Shown here one piece after another: positions 6,841 through 13,881 of a stretch of DNA of 15,925 nucleotides. The stretch covers positions 1-15,925 of the forward strand of contig DAIQOP010000073.1 of NCBI GenBank assembly GCA_036787815.1, read 5' to 3'. The notes beneath the pieces were generated by a model, which did no database searches, had not been told where the DNA came from, and saw only the letters and a program-made list of their open reading frames with translations. The stretch comes from DATBAK01 sp036787815 (GTDB taxonomy: Bacteria > Actinomycetota > Acidimicrobiia > IMCC26256 > PALSA-610). The position numbers and the translations under genes were made by a program. Each line of letters opens with the position of its first letter. Positions within the stretch are counted from its first letter, which is position 1.

Positions 6841-6882
6841 ACCACCTGAACGGTGATGCTGGGTCACGCCTTCAGGCGGCCC
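6841..6882 (-). promoter_or_regulatory. Two small hairpins in the helicase 5' leader
   Basis: On the minus strand ATCACCGTTCAGGTGGT (6841-6857 on the plus strand) can form a 6-bp stem with one G-T pair and a 5-base loop. Farther upstream CGCC-TGAA-GGCG (6867-6878) lies inside a looser GGG...CCC pairing (6861-6882). Both fall between the putative -10 at 6960-6965 and the GTG start, in a leader of about 139 nt. DEAD-box helicase mRNAs often carry regulated long leaders; a role here is inference. No gene is visible in the 281 bases between the helicase and the response regulator. Confidence 0.35.
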
Positions 6883-6959
6883 GGTCCCGGCTCGACGAGC
6901 GTTCGTGAGGAGCGGAGCGATTGAGGATGACCCGCGAACGCAACGCGCTCGCAGAGGTA

Positions 6960-6965
6960 AGGCTA
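6960..6965 (-). promoter_or_regulatory. Putative -10 box for the helicase gene
   Basis: The minus strand reads TAGCCT, a match to TANNNT. Initiation about 7 nt downstream would give a leader of roughly 139 nt before the GTG at 6814. An overlapping TTACCT lies directly downstream. No clear -35 is visible. Confidence 0.35.
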
Positions 6966-7033
6966 CCACCGAACGCGTCAGATCCCGGCGTTCCCGCCTC
7001 GCACCCACCCGAGATGGCCCGGGCGGGAGACCA

Positions 7034-7049
7034 CTCAGGCAATGCTCAG
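7034..7049 (+). promoter_or_regulatory. Direct repeat CTCAG-N6-CTCAG, candidate response-regulator operator
   Basis: CTCAG occurs at 7034-7038 and 7045-7049, an 11-bp period, 47 bases before the response regulator ATG. Two head-to-tail half-sites one helical turn apart are what OmpR/PhoB-family dimers bind. The core also resembles, from memory, the CTCAG-type sites described for mycobacterial MprA. Autoregulation is therefore plausible but not shown. Confidence 0.4.
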
Positions 7050-7061
7050 ACGGCGGTGCGA

Positions 7062-7073
7062 CCACGGCCGTGG
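7062..7073. promoter_or_regulatory. 12-bp perfect palindrome upstream of the response regulator
   Basis: CCACGGCCGTGG is self-complementary and is flanked by GGTG (7055-7058) and CACC (7074-7077), so the dyad extends imperfectly outward. It lies 22 bases before the ATG, over the expected core promoter. It could bind a repressor or form a short stem in the leader. Confidence 0.4.
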
Positions 7074-7095
7074 CACCGGCGAAACTGGTGGGGCG

Positions 7096-7773
7096 ATGCG
7101 GATACTGATGATCGAGGACGAGGTTCCCCTTGCCGAGGCGGTTGCCCGCGGCCTCCGGCGGGAGGGGTTCGACGTCGAATGCGTGCACGACGGCATCGGT
7201 GGGCTCGAGCGCGCCCGTGAAGGCGGCTACGACGCCATCATCCTCGACATCCTCCTGCCCAAGATGAACGGGTACAAGGTGTGCGAGACCCTGCGCGGCG
7301 AAGGCGTCTGGACCCCGATCCTCATGCTCACGGCCAAGGACGGCGAGTACGACGAGGCCGAGGCCCTCGACACGGGCGCCGACGACTTCCTGTCGAAGCC
7401 CTTCTCGTTCGTGGTCCTCGTCGCGCGGCTCCGCGCTCTGCTGCGCCGCGGTGCACCGAAGGTCGCGACGTTGCAGATCGGCTCGCTCACGCTCGATCCC
7501 GCCCGCCGCACCTGCCGGCGGGCCGGGCGCGAGATCGAGCTCACGCGGCGAGAGTTCACGCTCCTCGAGGCGCTCATGCAGCGCGGCGGTGCCGTCGCCT
7601 CGAAGGACGCGCTCCTCGAAGAGGTCTGGGGCCCAGAGTTCGAGGGCGACCGCAACATCGTCGAGGTCTACGTCGGCTACCTCCGCCGCAAGATCGACGA
7701 CGGCTTCGACCCCCACATGCTGCACACGGTGCGCGGCGCCGGCTATCGGATCGTCGCCGACGATGGAACCTGA
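7096..7773 (+). CDS. OmpR/PhoB-family response regulator
   Basis: This 225-residue transcription factor is activated by phosphorylation from the adjacent kinase. The receiver domain (1-117) shows the acidic pocket E7-D8, the phospho-acceptor Asp51 (IILDILLPKMNGY), Thr79 and Lys101 (SKPF). The winged-helix DNA-binding domain (about 125-222) has the typical ELTRREFTLLEAL, VWGPEFEGDRNIVEVYVGYL and TVRGAGYRI segments. ATG 7096 is chosen because RILMIEDE begins the receiver strand directly. A GGTGGGG stretch just before it is a poor, close-spaced ribosome binding site, and a GAAACT (-10-like) ends 9 nt upstream, so a leaderless or near-leaderless transcript is possible. The closest general types are the TcrA/MprA/CutR-like regulators of actinobacteria; I cannot assign an orthologue. 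Confidence 0.94.
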   Translation: MRILMIEDEVPLAEAVARGLRREGFDVECVHDGIGGLERAREGGYDAIILDILLPKMNGYKVCETLRGEGVWTPILMLTAKDGEYDEAEALDTGADDFLSKPFSFVVLVARLRALLRRGAPKVATLQIGSLTLDPARRTCRRAGREIELTRREFTLLEALMQRGGAVASKDALLEEVWGPEFEGDRNIVEVYVGYLRRKIDDGFDPHMLHTVRGAGYRIVADDGT

Positions 7774-9148
7774 CACCCCACGCCCCCCGTCATCGGAGCC
7801 GCCACGGCGGCGGCGGTTCCTCGCGCCGCTCGAACCGGTGCGCGTCCGCATCACCCTCGCGGCGACGATCGCGTTCGGTCTCGCGTTCGCGGGCGCGTCG
7901 GTCGGGCTCGTCCACACGGTGCGGAACTCGCTCGAGGCGCGCCAGCACGCGGAGGCGAACCGCGCGATGCAACGCCTCGCGAGCCAGCTCCAGGCCGGCG
8001 CGGACCCCGACCAGATCACGATCGGACCGGCGGAGCCGGTCTACTACCGCATCTACACGAAGGACGGCACGGTGCTCGCCGGGAGCACCGACGCGAGCCT
8101 GCCGGTCCTGCGCACCGGTCGCACGCACGTCACGCACGTGCAGAGCTCGGACGGCAGGGTCTTCCAGGTCGCGTGGCAGGAAGTCACGGTCTCGTCGGGG
8201 CCGCTCACCATCGCGATCGCGACGCCCCTCACCGAGGTGCGGCGCAGCGTCGACACGCTCGCGCGGTCCCTGTGGGTCGGCACTCCCGGGCTCATCGTGC
8301 TCGTGGGGCTCGTCGTCTGGGTGCTCGTCGGACGCGCGCTGCGACCGGTCGAGGCGATTCGCGCGCAGGTCGACGAGATCACCGACACCACGATGCACCA
8401 ACGGGTCCCCGTCCCCCACACCGACGACGAGGTCGCGCGCCTCGCGCGCACGATGAACGGGATGCTCGATCGGCTCGAACAGGCTTCGGCGCGCCAGCGT
8501 GCGTTCGTTTCCGACGCGTCACACGAGCTGCGGAGCCCGGTGAGCACGATCCGCGCCGAGCTCGAGATCGCGTCGGCCGACGCGGGCGCCGACTGGCCGG
8601 AGGTCGCGCAGCGCACACTCGGCGAGACGGAACGCCTGAGTCGCCTCGTCGACGACCTGCTCGCGCTCGCGCGACTCGACGAGGCGCAGGGCCCGCTCCG
8701 CCGCCATCCCGTCGACCTCGACGACCTCGTGCTCGAAGAGGGGACCCGCACGCACCGCGTCCCGGTGAGCACCGCCGGCGTGAGCGCCGCGCGTGTCTCC
8801 GGCGACGAGCGCCAGCTCACGCAGGTGGTGCGCAACCTCGTCGACAACGCACAGCGTCACGCCGCGTCGCGGGTCGCGATCACGTTGCGACACGACGGCG
8901 ACGACCTCGTGCTGATCGTCGACGACGACGGACCCGGCATCCCCGAAGCCGACCGCGAGCTCGTGTTCGACCGGTTCACCAGGCTCGACGAAGCGCGCGG
9001 CCGCGCGGCCGGAGGCGCCGGCCTCGGGCTCGCCGTCGTGCGCCGGGTCGTCGAGCAGCACGGCGGCACGGTCGCGGTCGTCGACGGCAACCCCGCGGAA
9101 GGCGGCCTCGGCGGTGCCCGCTTCACCGTGAGGCTCCCGGCCATATAG
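7763..9148 (+). CDS. Sensor histidine kinase, HAMP-containing
   Basis: This 461-residue membrane kinase overlaps the response regulator by 11 nt, implying translational coupling. A basic cytoplasmic N-terminus (EPPRRRRFLAPLEPVRVRI) leads into TM1 at about 29-51. An extracytoplasmic loop of about 115 residues follows, without a recognisable sensor fold. TM2 spans about 172-190, and the HAMP region about 191-243. The H box is FVSDASHELRSP with the phospho-acceptor His254. ATP-binding motifs follow: N box NLVDNAQRH (Asn358, Asn362), G1 DDDGPGI (387-393), F box FDRF (402-405) and G2 GGAGLGL (417-423). The signal is unknown; the modest loop suggests sensing of the envelope or a small ligand. ATG 7763 is the only start giving the basic N-terminus ahead of TM1. 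Confidence 0.94.
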   Translation: MEPDTPRPPSSEPPRRRRFLAPLEPVRVRITLAATIAFGLAFAGASVGLVHTVRNSLEARQHAEANRAMQRLASQLQAGADPDQITIGPAEPVYYRIYTKDGTVLAGSTDASLPVLRTGRTHVTHVQSSDGRVFQVAWQEVTVSSGPLTIAIATPLTEVRRSVDTLARSLWVGTPGLIVLVGLVVWVLVGRALRPVEAIRAQVDEITDTTMHQRVPVPHTDDEVARLARTMNGMLDRLEQASARQRAFVSDASHELRSPVSTIRAELEIASADAGADWPEVAQRTLGETERLSRLVDDLLALARLDEAQGPLRRHPVDLDDLVLEEGTRTHRVPVSTAGVSAARVSGDERQLTQVVRNLVDNAQRHAASRVAITLRHDGDDLVLIVDDDGPGIPEADRELVFDRFTRLDEARGRAAGGAGLGLAVVRRVVEQHGGTVAVVDGNPAEGGLGGARFTVRLPAI

Positions 9149-9275
9149 CGCCCCGACCGACTTGGTGGCTGAGGCGTCAGGAGCGGTGAGCGGAAGCCGC
9201 GAACTCGGGTGCAGCGCCGTGCCGAGACGTAGCGAGCGCGACCAGAAGGACAGTTGCCACGCAGTGCGCGGCCGA

Positions 9276-9298
9276 CCTGGTGTGCGGTCTTTACCAGG
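9276..9298 (-). terminator. Weak hairpin at the SDR 3' end
   Basis: CCTGGT (9276-9281) and ACCAGG (9293-9298) are complementary with an 11-base loop; the second arm includes the last codon and part of the SDR TAA stop. The stem is short and no T-run follows, so this is at best a weak end signal between the converging kinase and SDR genes. The remaining 9149-9275 sequence shows no gene or RNA I can recognise. Confidence 0.25.
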
Positions 9299-10094
9299 GC
9301 ATGCTCACGCCGCCGTTGGGGCGGAGGATCTGGCCGGTGACGAACGAGGCGGCGTCGGAGACGAGGTAGAGGATCGCCCACGCGACGTCTTGCGCGTCGC
9401 CGACGCGACCGACCGGCGATTGGGCACCGAAGCGCTTGCGGTACTTCTCCAGCCGCTCCGGATCGACGTTGCCGTCGGCGTCGACGAAGTGCTGCGACGA
9501 GAACTTGGTCTCGATCACTCCCGGTGCGAGCGCGTTGCAGCGAATGCCGTGCGCGCCACCCTCCATCGCGACGGTCTTGGTCAACATCGCGACCGCCGCC
9601 TTCGTGAGCCCGTAGACCGCGAGCGTCGGGGCCGGCGTGTCGATCGCGCCGGACGCGATGTTGACGATGTTGCCCGAACCCTGCGGCACCATCACGCGCA
9701 GCGCGGCCTGGCAGCCGTACCAGACGCTCTTCAGGTTGATCGCGAGGATGCGTTCGAACTCGTCGTCGGTCACATCCGCGATGAGCTTGTTGAAGGGCAC
9801 GCCGGCGACGTTGCCCATCACGTCGAGCGACCCGTACTCGGCGACCGCGCGATCGGCGAGCGCGTCGACGTCCGCCCGCTTGGTGACGTCGGCCCGCATC
9901 GCGACGGCCCTGCCCCCGCTCGCGACGATCTCGTCGACCGTGACCTGCGCGCCGGGCTCGTCGATGTCGGCGCACACGATCGACGCACCCGCGGCGGCGA
10001 GTGTCAGCGCCGTGGCCTTGCCGATGCCGCTCGCGGCACCCGTGAGCGCAACGCTGCGACCCGACAGGTCGTGGATCTGGCTGATGTCGACCAC
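9291..10094 (-). CDS. Short-chain dehydrogenase/reductase (SDR, classical type)
   Basis: This 267-residue NAD(P)-dependent oxidoreductase has the cofactor motif TGAASGIG (18-25), an acidic residue after the second strand (ADID, about 42-45) that favours NAD(H), and the catalytic set Asn120, Ser148 (NIASG), Tyr161 and Lys165 (YGLTK). The usual NNAG is GNVAG here, keeping the second Asn (95). PGVIETKF (191-198) and the C-terminal VTGQILRPNGG are standard for the family. The substrate cannot be told from sequence. GTG 10094 is supported by GGAGG (10100-10104, minus strand) with a 5-nt spacer. It lies 110 bases downstream of the glycosidase on the same strand but has its own promoter candidate, so it need not be co-regulated. 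Confidence 0.92.
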   Translation of the reverse strand: MVDISQIHDLSGRSVALTGAASGIGKATALTLAAAGASIVCADIDEPGAQVTVDEIVASGGRAVAMRADVTKRADVDALADRAVAEYGSLDVMGNVAGVPFNKLIADVTDDEFERILAINLKSVWYGCQAALRVMVPQGSGNIVNIASGAIDTPAPTLAVYGLTKAAVAMLTKTVAMEGGAHGIRCNALAPGVIETKFSSQHFVDADGNVDPERLEKYRKRFGAQSPVGRVGDAQDVAWAILYLVSDAASFVTGQILRPNGGVSMPW

Positions 10095-10145
10095 AGGAGC
10101 CTCCGGCTTGGAAGAGAGTTGGGTGCTGGGAATGCCGAGCGCCGG

Positions 10146-10151
10146 ATGTTA
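10146..10151 (-). promoter_or_regulatory. Putative -10 box for the SDR gene
   Basis: The minus strand reads TAACAT, matching TANNNT. Initiation about 7 nt downstream would give a leader of roughly 45 nt carrying the strong GGAGG ribosome binding site. This is one of the few genes here with a clear Shine-Dalgarno sequence. Confidence 0.45.
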
Positions 10152-10204
10152 CGGCGCGGCCTCGCGCCATCCCCAGCCCGCCGTCGGCCGGCCCGGAGCG
10201 CGCG

Positions 10205-11419
10205 TCAACGTACGGCGGCCGCGGGAGGTTTCGGTTGGCGGGCGAGCAGGCCACGCACCACCGCTACGAACACGGCGAATCCGGGTTTGTGGCGTCCCTG
10301 GGTGTCGACGAGTCCGAAGTGGTCGTCGCGGTTGCCCGGATCGGGGCCGGCATCTTCGTAGGCGAACCAGATCAACGGGCCCGTGAACTTCCACGCGGTC
10401 CACTGTTGGTACGCCTGCGTGATGATCTGCGACTGCACCGCCTCGCTGACCGCGCCGCCACCGCCTTGTGTCGGTGCGCCGATCTCGGTGCCCCAGATGC
10501 GCTTGGCGGCGTCGCCGTGGTCGACCATCACCCGGTAGAGGCCGGGCGCGGCGAGGAACGTGTTGTAGTCGGCGGGATAGGTGGGCAGTCGCGGGAACGA
10601 ATAGGGATGCAGACCCACGGCGTCGAACGCCCGACCGCCGCCCGCCGCGTACACGCGCGTGAGGAACGTGCGCACGTCGACCTGGCTGCCGTCGGCCGCG
10701 TCGGACCCGGGTGCGAGACCACCGCTGATCACCGTCGCGGTGGAGTCGACGGCCTTGATCGCCGCCGACGCGCGCACCAGGAGCGCGGTGTAGCCCTCGG
10801 GATCGGGTCGCGGGTACCAGAAGGCCGCGACGTTCGGTTCGTTCCAGATCTCCCACGTCTTCACCCCCAGCGGTGCGTACCGCTGCGCGGCCGTGCTCAC
10901 GAATCTGGCGAAATCGTCGGGATCGTTGGGTGGGTGCTTGTCGGGAGTGCCGAACGGGCGCGCCCAGTCGGGCGTGTAAGCCATCAACGCGATGACCGAC
11001 AGACCCCGGGCGCGCGCAGCCTCGACGATGCGGTCGGTGCGCGACCAGTCGTAGCTCGTCGGTCCTCCGGCCTGGATGACCGACCAGTCGAAGTCGATCC
11101 GCATCCAGCGCACGCGAGTGCCCGCGATCGTGTCGAGTGCCGCGTCGAACTCCGGGCCGGAAAGCGCGTTGAGCCCGAATCCCGGTGACAATCCGGCCAG
11201 CATCGCGTTCGGCGGAAGCGTGGTCGACGTGGTCGACGTGGAGGTGCTCGTCGTGAGCGGAGTCGTGACCGCCGGCACGGTGAAGGTCGTCGGCGCGCTT
11301 CGATCCCGGCCCGAGCAACCCGCGGCGAGCGCCGCCAAGAGACACGCGGTCGAGATCACGACGAGTACGCGCGAGCGCGTGCGAGCGGCGCGTACCGACT
11401 TCAGGGGCGGCGCCGGCAC
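10205..11419 (-). CDS. Lipoprotein glycoside hydrolase, clan GH-A type (GH5/GH39/PslG-like)
   Basis: This 404-residue protein is probably anchored to the outer face of the membrane: a basic N-terminus and hydrophobic segment (about 18-33) lead to the lipobox LAAGC with Cys35. A Thr/Ser-rich linker follows (44-69). The rest (about 75-390) reads as a TIM barrel: GTRVRWMRIDFDWS (100-113), IALMAYTPDWA, VKTWEIWNEPN with the likely acid/base Glu194, GLHPYSFP (269-276), and IWGTEIGAPT with the likely nucleophile Glu312 after a beta strand. The WNEP motif plus a late Glu is diagnostic of clan GH-A; the overall spacing is most like GH39/PslG-type or GH5 enzymes acting on exopolysaccharide, but the substrate is unknown. 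GTG 11419 lies 1 nt after the stop of the methyltransferase gene, so the two are probably co-transcribed. Confidence 0.85.
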   Translation of the reverse strand: MPAPPLKSVRAARTRSRVLVVISTACLLAALAAGCSGRDRSAPTTFTVPAVTTPLTTSTSTSTTSTTLPPNAMLAGLSPGFGLNALSGPEFDAALDTIAGTRVRWMRIDFDWSVIQAGGPTSYDWSRTDRIVEAARARGLSVIALMAYTPDWARPFGTPDKHPPNDPDDFARFVSTAAQRYAPLGVKTWEIWNEPNVAAFWYPRPDPEGYTALLVRASAAIKAVDSTATVISGGLAPGSDAADGSQVDVRTFLTRVYAAGGGRAFDAVGLHPYSFPRLPTYPADYNTFLAAPGLYRVMVDHGDAAKRIWGTEIGAPTQGGGGAVSEAVQSQIITQAYQQWTAWKFTGPLIWFAYEDAGPDPGNRDDHFGLVDTQGRHKPGFAVFVAVVRGLLARQPKPPAAAVR

Positions 11420-11420
11420 G

Positions 11421-12035
11421 TCAGTCGGTGCGTCGGCGGTGAACGTTCACCACGTAGTCGCCGCCCGCGAACGGTTGCCGGTCCCAGGTCGCGAACCGCG
11501 CGACCAGATCGAGTCGCGCGCCAACGGCTGCGGCGTCGTACACGTCGAGCGTCAGCCGGCCCGACAGCTGGAACCCGGCCACCACGAGACCTCCGGGCCG
11601 CACGTGCTCGGCGATGCGGGCGAGCACGTCGGCCTCGGTGCCCGGCCCGACGAACAGCATCACGTTGCCGGCGAGCACCGCCGCGTCGAACAGCCGTCGC
11701 AGCCGCAACTGGGCGAGGTCTGCGTGCACCCACTCGAGCGCGGGCGCCTTGTGCCGCGCCTCGTCGAGCATCACCGGATCAAGGTCCACGCCGACGACCT
11801 CGAACCCGCGCGCCGCGAGCTCGATCGCGACGCGGCCCGTGCCACACCCCGCGTCGAGCACGGTCGCCCGCGCACCCGACGACGGGGCGGTTCCCGGTTC
11901 CCGGGCCTCCGCCGCGAGCAGCGCCTCGACGCAGCTCGCCTCTCCATGCACGTCGACGCCCTTGGCCTCGAGGTCGCGGAAACGCTCGTCGTAGCGGTTC
12001 CCTCGCGGCACGCCGGCTTGCTCCCAGCGGGTCAC
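11421..12035 (-). CDS. Class I SAM-dependent methyltransferase
   Basis: This 204-residue protein has motif I VLDAGCGTG (59-67) for S-adenosylmethionine, followed by GVDLD with the ribose-binding Asp84, HADLAQL (105-110) and a post-motif RPGGLVVAGF (146-155). The short lid and the lack of a recognisable substrate domain fit the small Methyltransf_11/25 group, which methylates many small molecules; the acceptor cannot be predicted. GTG 12035 is chosen because TAGAAC ends 6 nt upstream and TRWEQAG...NRYDERF is the usual N-terminal lead of this family. The glycosidase gene follows after a single base, and ccdA is divergent. Confidence 0.88.
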   Translation of the reverse strand: MTRWEQAGVPRGNRYDERFRDLEAKGVDVHGEASCVEALLAAEAREPGTAPSSGARATVLDAGCGTGRVAIELAARGFEVVGVDLDPVMLDEARHKAPALEWVHADLAQLRLRRLFDAAVLAGNVMLFVGPGTEADVLARIAEHVRPGGLVVAGFQLSGRLTLDVYDAAAVGARLDLVARFATWDRQPFAGGDYVVNVHRRRTD

Positions 12036-12047
12036 CTGCCCGTTCTA
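12036..12047 (-). promoter_or_regulatory. -10 box of a leaderless promoter for the methyltransferase
   Basis: The minus strand reads TAGAAC (12042-12047), a 6-base spacer, then GTG at 12035. No Shine-Dalgarno sequence is present. Confidence 0.45.
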
Positions 12048-12151
12048 CTCGCGTCGGGCGCACCTGTCAGCGGGCAGTGTCGATCTCGCACGGCTACATC
12101 CTGACCGAGCGGCGACCGGCGCCGGGGTCGGGATCGGAGGGCGGATTCGGG

Positions 12152-12163
12152 AACAATGTCCGG
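12152..12163 (+). promoter_or_regulatory. -10 box of a leaderless promoter for the CcdA-like gene
   Basis: AACAAT (12152-12157) is followed by a 6-base spacer and the GTG at 12164, with no Shine-Dalgarno sequence. This fixes the likely start and excludes the longer in-frame version from 12077, whose extra 29 residues are low-complexity and polar. Confidence 0.45.
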
Positions 12164-12952
12164 GTGATCCCCTCGGTCCTCGCGTTGCAGCGCATCTCGA
12201 ACGTGAGCCCGCTCGCGTACGTGCTCGCGTTCGGCGGCGGGGTGGTGTCGTTCCTCTCACCGTGCGTGCTGCCGCTGGTGCCCGGCTACCTGTCGCTCGT
12301 CACCGGGCTCGATCTCGTGACCTTGCGCGAAGGATCCCGCCGCTACCAGCGCGAGATCGCCTTCACGACCGGCTTGTTCATCCTCGGGTTCGGCACGGTG
12401 TTCGTGCTGCTCGGGCTCTCGGCCTCGGCGATCGGCAGCACGCTCGTCGACCACCAGGATCTGCTCACCCGCATCTCCGGCGCGTTGATGCTCGGATTCG
12501 CGCTGTTCCTGGCCGGCTCGGTGTTCCTGCGCGCACCGTGGCTCTACGGCGAGGTGCGCTTCCACCCGCAGGTGACGCGGTACGGGCGGGCGGCACCGGT
12601 CGTGGCCGGAGCGGCGTTCGCGTTCGGGTGGACGCCGTGCCTCGGTCCGGTGCTCGGCTCGATCCTCACCATCGCCGCCGACGCGCACCGGGCCTGGGCC
12701 GGCGCGACGTTGCTCGGGGCCTACACGCTGGGCCTCGGCCTGCCGTTCCTCGCGTGCGGCCTGGCCCTCGGGCGGCTCACCGGCGCGCTCACCTGGGTGA
12801 AGCAGCACCTGACGGCGATCGTCGTGCTCTCCGCCGTCGTCGTCGGGATCTTCGGCGTGCTGCTCCTCTTCAACGAGCTGAGCCGGGCCAACGCCGAGCT
12901 CACGAAGGTGCTCGACGCGCTGCACCTCTCGTGGCTCGTCAACCTCGGCTGA
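12164..12952 (+). CDS. CcdA/DsbD-family thiol-disulfide transporter (cytochrome c biogenesis type)
   Basis: This 262-residue integral membrane protein carries electrons from cytoplasmic thioredoxin across the membrane to extracytoplasmic thiol proteins, for example in cytochrome c maturation. Six helices can be drawn at about 16-45, 66-90, 104-124, 146-172, 180-202 and 216-237. The two redox cysteines lie in the expected places: SPC34VLPLVPGY in TM1 and TPC159LGPVL in TM4. Length and topology match single-domain CcdA rather than full DsbD. Cys198 (FLACGL) in TM5 is extra. No ResB/CcsA or thioredoxin-like partner lies in this window; the next gene downstream (20 nt away) is an LLM oxidoreductase, with which it may share a transcript. 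Confidence 0.93.
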   Translation: MIPSVLALQRISNVSPLAYVLAFGGGVVSFLSPCVLPLVPGYLSLVTGLDLVTLREGSRRYQREIAFTTGLFILGFGTVFVLLGLSASAIGSTLVDHQDLLTRISGALMLGFALFLAGSVFLRAPWLYGEVRFHPQVTRYGRAAPVVAGAAFAFGWTPCLGPVLGSILTIAADAHRAWAGATLLGAYTLGLGLPFLACGLALGRLTGALTWVKQHLTAIVVLSAVVVGIFGVLLLFNELSRANAELTKVLDALHLSWLVNLG

Positions 12953-12972
12953 GATCGCGCGAGGCTTGCGCC

Positions 12973-13881
12973 GTGCGAGTCGGGACGTCGCTGCGGAGCG
13001 GTTACGGGGTCGATGATCCACGCGAGGGCGCGCGCTGGATGATCGAACGCGCACGCGCGTCGTACGAGGCCGGGCTCGATTCGCTGTTCGTCGGCGACCA
13101 TCACTCGACTCCGGTCCCCTACTACCAGAACACCCCGATGCTCGGGCGGCTCCTCGCCGAATGGCGCGGCCGTCCGGCCGGCGTCCTGCTCCTGCTCCCG
13201 CTCTGGAACCCCGTCCTGGCGGCGGAGCAGATCGCCACCCTCGCCGCGATCCACGACGGCCGGTTCGTGTTGCAGTGCGCGCTCGGCGGCGGCGAGTCGC
13301 AGTTCGCCGCGATGGGCACCGAGCTCCGTGTGCGACCCTCGCGATTCGAAGCGGCACTCGACATCGTCCGCCGGTTGCTCGCCGGCGAGACCGTCGACGC
13401 CGACGGCCCCTACGCCGTGACCGGCGCCCGCATCTCGCCCCGACCACCCGAACCCGTCGACGTCTGGATCGGTGCGGCGGCCCCGAAGGCGATCGACCGG
13501 GCCGCGCGCCTCGGCGACGGATTTCTCGTCGGCCCCGAGGCCACGCCGGCCGAGGTCGACGAGCTGATCGCCACGTATCGGGAGCGGTGTGCCGCCCACG
13601 GCCGGGAACCGGGCACGATCGCGATCCGACGCGACGTGCACGTCGGCGCGACCACCGCCGACGCCGAGCGCGTCGCCGGTCCGGTGATCGCCGCGGGTTA
13701 CCGGGGTTTCAGCCCCGACGCGCCCGTGGCGGGAAGCGCGACCGAGGTGGCTGACGCGTTCGCCGCGTTGGGTGTGCTCGGCGGCACCGACGTGATCGTG
13801 CGCCACCTCGCCGACGACCAGCGCGAAGTGCTCGCGTCGATCGGCCACCTGGCCGAGGTGCGCAGCCTGCTCACGGGCTGA
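12973..13881 (+). CDS. LLM-class flavin-dependent oxidoreductase (luciferase-like)
   Basis: This 302-residue protein belongs to the bacterial luciferase-like TIM-barrel family, whose members use FMN or F420 for monooxygenation or hydride transfer. Features are RVGTSLRSGYG at the N-terminus, SLFVGDHHS (about 39-47) in the strand-2 region, LAAEQIATLAAIHDGRF (78-94) with LGGGE (about 99-103), a central SRFEAALDIVRRLLAGE, and VDVWIGAAAPKAIDRAARLGDGFL, which ends with the typical late barrel strands. Whether it binds FMN or F420 cannot be told. GTG 12973 follows the ccdA stop by 20 nt; GAGGCT ends 6 nt upstream (leaderless geometry), though GCGAGG could equally be a ribosome binding site. Its last 184 bases are overlapped in antisense by the open frame of the next gene. 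Confidence 0.9.
   Translation: MRVGTSLRSGYGVDDPREGARWMIERARASYEAGLDSLFVGDHHSTPVPYYQNTPMLGRLLAEWRGRPAGVLLLLPLWNPVLAAEQIATLAAIHDGRFVLQCALGGGESQFAAMGTELRVRPSRFEAALDIVRRLLAGETVDADGPYAVTGARISPRPPEPVDVWIGAAAPKAIDRAARLGDGFLVGPEATPAEVDELIATYRERCAAHGREPGTIAIRRDVHVGATTADAERVAGPVIAAGYRGFSPDAPVAGSATEVADAFAALGVLGGTDVIVRHLADDQREVLASIGHLAEVRSLLTG

Noticed and set aside
9149..9275. Possible tRNA or small RNA between the kinase and SDR genes
   Set aside because: No cloverleaf, no T-loop GTTCGA-type sequence and no terminator could be found in this interval.
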